8,543 nucleotides of DNA from contig CAMCJU010000030.1 of the NCBI GenBank assembly GCA_945875085.1, positions 1-8,543 of the forward strand, in the 5' to 3' direction. Position 1 is the first letter of the stretch, and every line of letters begins with the position of its first letter. Below the pieces are notes generated by a model, which saw only the letters and a list, made by a program, of their open reading frames with translations, did not search any database and had not been told where the DNA came from. Position numbers and translations under genes: made by a program. Source of the stretch: Candidatus Phycorickettsia trachydisci (lineage in GTDB: Bacteria > Pseudomonadota > Alphaproteobacteria > Rickettsiales > Rickettsiaceae). Below, piece by piece: positions 5,782 through 8,543 of the stretch.

Positions 5782-6471
5782 ATGAAATTCATCGAGTTAA
5801 TTAAATCAATACTCAAAAAAGGGCAAGAAGCCAAAGAGTCAGAAAAAATGGATTGGCAGCAACAGCGCTATGAAAGCATCAGCACTCAAAGAAATTTATT
5901 TCTACTTTTTGCTCTGATCATGCTTCTTGGTATATCGGTTGCAATACTAGCGATGCTGCATGTAATTGATTCAAAAAAAATCAGCCCATTTGTTATAAAA
6001 ATCGATAATTCCACCGGCGCTACAAATATTGTCAATCCACTTACTTCAAATGCATTAAGTGGAGAAGACGGCTTAGCTAGGTATTTTATTAAAAAATATA
6101 TCAGTGCGCGCGAGACCTATAACCCGGTAGACTTTGAGACCACAGCTAGAAAATATATCAAACTAACTTCAGCGGATCGAATTTATTCATCTTATTACAA
6201 CTTTATATCGAACAAAGACAATAATCCTAAAATATACTATGGCACAAATAATACCACCTATATAAAAACAAAATCATGGTCCAAGATTGATAAGAATAAA
6301 CACGTTTGCCGGTTTTCTATCCACGAAACCTTAGGCGACATGAAGGTATATAACAAAATAGCTATAGTTGAGATTGAGTATGTAGCAATGCAGCTTTCTG
6401 ACTCAGATCAAGACATCAACCCAGTTGGCTTTCAAGTAAAAAATTACAGAGTAGATGATGACAATAGTTAA
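5782..6471 (+). CDS. virB8: type IV secretion protein VirB8
   Basis: The inner-membrane scaffold of the type IV secretion channel, with a short cytoplasmic N-terminus, one membrane span and a periplasmic nuclear-transport-factor-2-like domain that dimerises and contacts VirB10 and other subunits. With the ATG at 5782 the product is 229 residues, the usual VirB8 size. Residues 38-60 form the membrane span (starting NLFLLFALIMLLGISVAIL). The periplasmic domain contains YFIKKYISARETYN (101-114), equivalent to the family's AREtY motif, and the diagnostic NPVGFQVKNYRVD near the C-terminus (213-225). A longer reading from TTG 5713 is possible but would add 23 residues with no family match I can see. 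There is no strong Shine-Dalgarno sequence. It is the first gene of the operon and overlaps virB9 by 14-17 bases, so translation is probably coupled. Many Rickettsiales have more than one VirB8, so this may be one of two paralogues. Confidence 0.95.
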   Translation: MKFIELIKSILKKGQEAKESEKMDWQQQRYESISTQRNLFLLFALIMLLGISVAILAMLHVIDSKKISPFVIKIDNSTGATNIVNPLTSNALSGEDGLARYFIKKYISARETYNPVDFETTARKYIKLTSADRIYSSYYNFISNKDNNPKIYYGTNNTTYIKTKSWSKIDKNKHVCRFSIHETLGDMKVYNKIAIVEIEYVAMQLSDSDQDINPVGFQVKNYRVDDDNS

Positions 6472-6937
6472 AAAATTTATAGTTTCTGCAGCTATATTGT
6501 TACCCATTTTCGCGCAAGCAGATTTTTTTGACAAAAACGATGCCCACAATAGGGATAGTTATTTTTATGACTATCAGGAGGTTCAGGATCTTGCCACAGA
6601 TAGTCGCATTAAAACCTATATTTACAACAATAAAGAGGTTTATTTGCTAGTATTGCATTTTGGCTTCCAATCAAACATTGAATTTGCCAGGGGAGAAAAG
6701 GTGCAAACTATATCTTTGGGAGACACTTATGCATGGAAAATAACCCCCCTAGATAATATGTTGTTTATCAGGCCTTTGGAGAAAAATATTCGCACTAACA
6801 TGACGATTATAACTAACAAAAGGAAATATCAGTTTGATCTGGTTGCCAAGGACTATGATGAAGAGCAGCTTGAAGATCTTGTATATTCCATTAGGTTTTA
6901 TTATCCAAAAAAGATAAAGAAAAATGTCAAAAGATAA
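6455..6937 (+). CDS. virB9: VirB9 with N-terminal domain only
   Basis: A periplasmic and outer-membrane core component of the type IV secretion system. MMTIVKKFIVSAAILLPIFAQA is a clear signal peptide, with likely cleavage after Ala22 (AQA|D). The rest is a typical VirB9 N-terminal domain: DSRIKTYIYN, HFGFQSNIEFARGE, ISLGDTYAWKITP, LFIRPLEKN and TNMTIITNKRKYQFDL. The protein ends at residue 160, just after IRFYYPKK, where the linker to the C-terminal domain would begin. Full VirB9 proteins have about 250-290 residues, and the C-terminal domain that packs on VirB7 and VirB10 is absent. No remnant follows, because virB10 begins 14 bases before the stop. Rickettsiales are known to carry duplicated VirB9 genes, one of them short, and this fits the short type. 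Either ATG 6455 or ATG 6458 can serve as start, both inside the end of virB8. Confidence 0.92.
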   Translation: MMTIVKKFIVSAAILLPIFAQADFFDKNDAHNRDSYFYDYQEVQDLATDSRIKTYIYNNKEVYLLVLHFGFQSNIEFARGEKVQTISLGDTYAWKITPLDNMLFIRPLEKNIRTNMTIITNKRKYQFDLVAKDYDEEQLEDLVYSIRFYYPKKIKKNVKR

Positions 6938-8369
6938 CTCAAATAACTCGAATAACGAAAAGAGCACAGAGCCAGAAATACAAAACGAACTTTCTGCAGT
7001 CTCTTCGAATCCTAAAAAGAATATTATAATTCTAAGCGTTGCAGTTGTGGTATTTAGCTATATTGTTTATAGTACTTTTTTTTCTTCCAATGACGCGAAA
7101 AATCTTCCACAAGACGCCATAGCTCCAAAGGAATTAATAAAAAATGATACTGCAAATATTCCTGCCGCGCCACAAATCCCCTCCTTGCCAAATGTGCCCA
7201 AAATAGCCCCCAACAACTTAAGCGATGCTGGCCAACTTGAAATTAAAGAGCCTCCAGTTGCTGCTCCCCCTTTGCCAAAAATGGCTCCAGTAGTCAATAA
7301 TGCGGCGGCGACTCAAGAGGTAAAGGATAATCAAGAAAGGGCTGCTAAAAAGCGCAAAGCGGGCATTATGCTGATAAACAACCCTGCTGCAAAACAAACG
7401 CCAACGCCAGAGCAAACTCAGCAAGATCAAGCTTTTAAATTACGCTCTAGCTCTAGGTATTTGCTGGCAAAGGGTAAGATTATAGAAGTGGCCTTAGAGA
7501 CCGCAATTAATACCGACCAACCAAGCGAGATAAGAGCGATAGTCACAAGAGATGTATTTGCTCAAGATGGTATTGCCCGCTTAATTCCAAAAGGCTCGAA
7601 AATATTTGGCACTTTTAAAACCACCGTAGATGATATCTATGGCATTATAACGCTTGAATGGAATAGGATAGATCTGGCCAGTGGGTATAGCTTTAATTTT
7701 GTTGGCGCTAGCGTTGATAATTTAGGGCGCAATGGCATTGTCGGCAGATTAGACAATAAATACAACGAAGCTATTACCTCAAACGTAATAAATTCTGCAA
7801 TTAATATTGGTCTGGCGCAAGTGCTTGATAAGGTAATAGTTCCTGGTACTAATACTGTTAATGCGGCTAAAAATCAGCTCCTAGCGCAGGGCTTATCTCA
7901 ACTTGTTGCAACGACTAGCACAGCCTTGGCTCCAAAAATTGCCGGATCAGACCCAGGCGCTAAGGCTGAGATTAACTCTACTTGCACTCAGGCTTTACAA
8001 CTTTTTAGCGATCCAACAATGCCTGCTTATAAAGATTTGGAAACGAAATGCACTACCTTTTATGGTAGTTCGCCTGATGCGGACGGCAGATATACCACGA
8101 CCTTTACGGCCTTGCTTACTGGGCTGCAAGCAGCTTCAACTGCCGTATCGACAAACAACGTAAGTCAATCTGCTTCAAACTTAACTCCAACGCAAACAGC
8201 CTTGCAAACAGCGGTTAAGGAATTGAGTTCATCGGTCAAAGATGCGCTGACTTCGAAAAAATACACTCCAAATATCACCCTAAATCAAGGGGAGGTGATA
8301 AGAGTTAAAGTTGATCAAGATTATGCATTTCCTGCAAATGCAGTAAGTAATATAAATTTAATACAATGA
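6924..8369 (+). CDS. virB10: type IV secretion protein VirB10 with an enlarged antenna region
   Basis: This 481-residue protein spans the envelope and links the inner-membrane energy source to the outer-membrane pore. Residues 1-32 are a polar cytoplasmic tail, 33-53 a single membrane helix, and about 60-165 a Pro/Ala-rich linker with a basic patch AAKKRKA (140-146). From 173 comes the TrbI-type beta-barrel: LLAKGKIIEVALETAIN (180-196), IRAIVTRDVF (203-212), LIPKGSKIFG (220-229), then DNLGRNGIVG (265-274). The C-terminus carries ITLNQGEVIRVKVDQDYAFP (451-470), matching the family NQGxxVxIxVxxDLxF motif. Between about 307 and 425, where most VirB10 proteins have a short antenna loop, there is an insertion of about 120 residues holding the only two cysteines, Cys354 and Cys376. 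These could form a disulfide in the periplasm. The gene overlaps virB9 by 14 bases and virB11 by 4. Confidence 0.95.
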   Translation: MSKDNSNNSNNEKSTEPEIQNELSAVSSNPKKNIIILSVAVVVFSYIVYSTFFSSNDAKNLPQDAIAPKELIKNDTANIPAAPQIPSLPNVPKIAPNNLSDAGQLEIKEPPVAAPPLPKMAPVVNNAAATQEVKDNQERAAKKRKAGIMLINNPAAKQTPTPEQTQQDQAFKLRSSSRYLLAKGKIIEVALETAINTDQPSEIRAIVTRDVFAQDGIARLIPKGSKIFGTFKTTVDDIYGIITLEWNRIDLASGYSFNFVGASVDNLGRNGIVGRLDNKYNEAITSNVINSAINIGLAQVLDKVIVPGTNTVNAAKNQLLAQGLSQLVATTSTALAPKIAGSDPGAKAEINSTCTQALQLFSDPTMPAYKDLETKCTTFYGSSPDADGRYTTTFTALLTGLQAASTAVSTNNVSQSASNLTPTQTALQTAVKELSSSVKDALTSKKYTPNITLNQGEVIRVKVDQDYAFPANAVSNINLIQ

Positions 8370-8543
8370 GCAATACAGCATTACAAACATATCTTAATCC
8401 TTTTCAAGTTATCTTTGCAGAAGAAGGGGTCAATGAACTTATTATCAATACCCCTACGGAAATATGGGTAGAAAAAGGCGGTGACTTTAGAGCGGAAAAA
8501 ATCTTGCAGGTAGATTATGATCATTTAATGGGATTAAGTAGAC
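8366..8543 (+). CDS. virB11: VirB11 traffic ATPase (partial, N-terminus only)
   Basis: The gene starts in the ATGA overlap with the virB10 stop and runs off the right edge after 59 codons. The visible part begins MSNTALQTYLNPFQVIFAEE, and residues 22-37 read VNELIINTPTEIWVEK. This matches the family's N-terminal signature (V.E..IN.P.E.WVE), which lies in the domain that forms the membrane-facing ring of the hexamer. Walker A, Asp box and Walker B motifs would lie beyond the window, so ATPase integrity cannot be judged. VirB11 powers pilus assembly and substrate transfer together with VirB4 and VirD4. The four-base overlap indicates coupled translation. Identification rests on the signature and the conserved gene order B8-B9-B10-B11. 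Confidence 0.92.
   Translation, partial: MSNTALQTYLNPFQVIFAEEGVNELIINTPTEIWVEKGGDFRAEKILQVDYDHLMGLSR

Noticed and set aside
7067..7430. Minus-strand ORFs opposite the virB10 linker
   Set aside because: Antisense shadows of the Pro/Ala-rich VirB10 linker, giving Gly/Ala/Trp-rich translations.

Overview
The window looks like an AT-rich alphaproteobacterial genome, most likely an obligate or host-associated member of the order Rickettsiales. The reasons are the archipelago-style virB8-virB9-virB10-virB11 cluster with a short VirB9, weak or absent Shine-Dalgarno sequences, long non-coding spacers and several decaying genes. The genus cannot be named from this window.

Layout. 2-148 (+) is the 3' end of a protein with an outer-membrane-like C-terminus. 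149-406 is a spacer with short AT-rich repeats. 407-2039 (+) is a broken gene of about 540 codons, with one frameshift near 669-722 and one in-frame TAA at 1785-1787. 2040-2337 is a spacer with paired repeats and a possible promoter. 2338-3105 (+) is an OmpR/PhoB-type response regulator whose receiver has lost the phospho-acceptor Asp, the Thr and the Lys. 3106-3299 carries two adjacent hairpins, one with 16-bp perfect arms. 3300-3899 (-) holds three overlapping ORFs in different frames, probably one frameshifted gene. 4148-5503 (-) is an intact 451-residue protein I do not recognise. It is bracketed by two direct copies (3968-4050 and 5555-5633) of an approximately 80-bp element with a palindromic core. 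5782 to the end (+) is the type IV secretion operon virB8-virB9-virB10-virB11, with every junction overlapping; virB11 runs off the window.

How the genes work together. VirB8, VirB9 and VirB10 build the inner-membrane, periplasmic and outer-membrane core of a type IV secretion channel, and VirB11 is its cytoplasmic traffic ATPase. The VirB9 here has only its N-terminal domain, so a full-length VirB9 is expected elsewhere. VirB10 carries an insertion of about 120 residues in the region that forms the outer-membrane antenna. The genes upstream of the operon are candidate accessory or effector-type cargo: the 451-residue orphan, the broken 540-codon gene and the frameshifted minus-strand locus. 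That role is inferred from position only. The atypical regulator may act by phosphorylation-independent DNA binding.

Most noteworthy: the duplicated palindromic element around the orphan gene, the degenerate receiver, the shortened VirB9 and the long hairpin between convergent genes. I see no tRNA, rRNA, CRISPR array or recognisable transposase.
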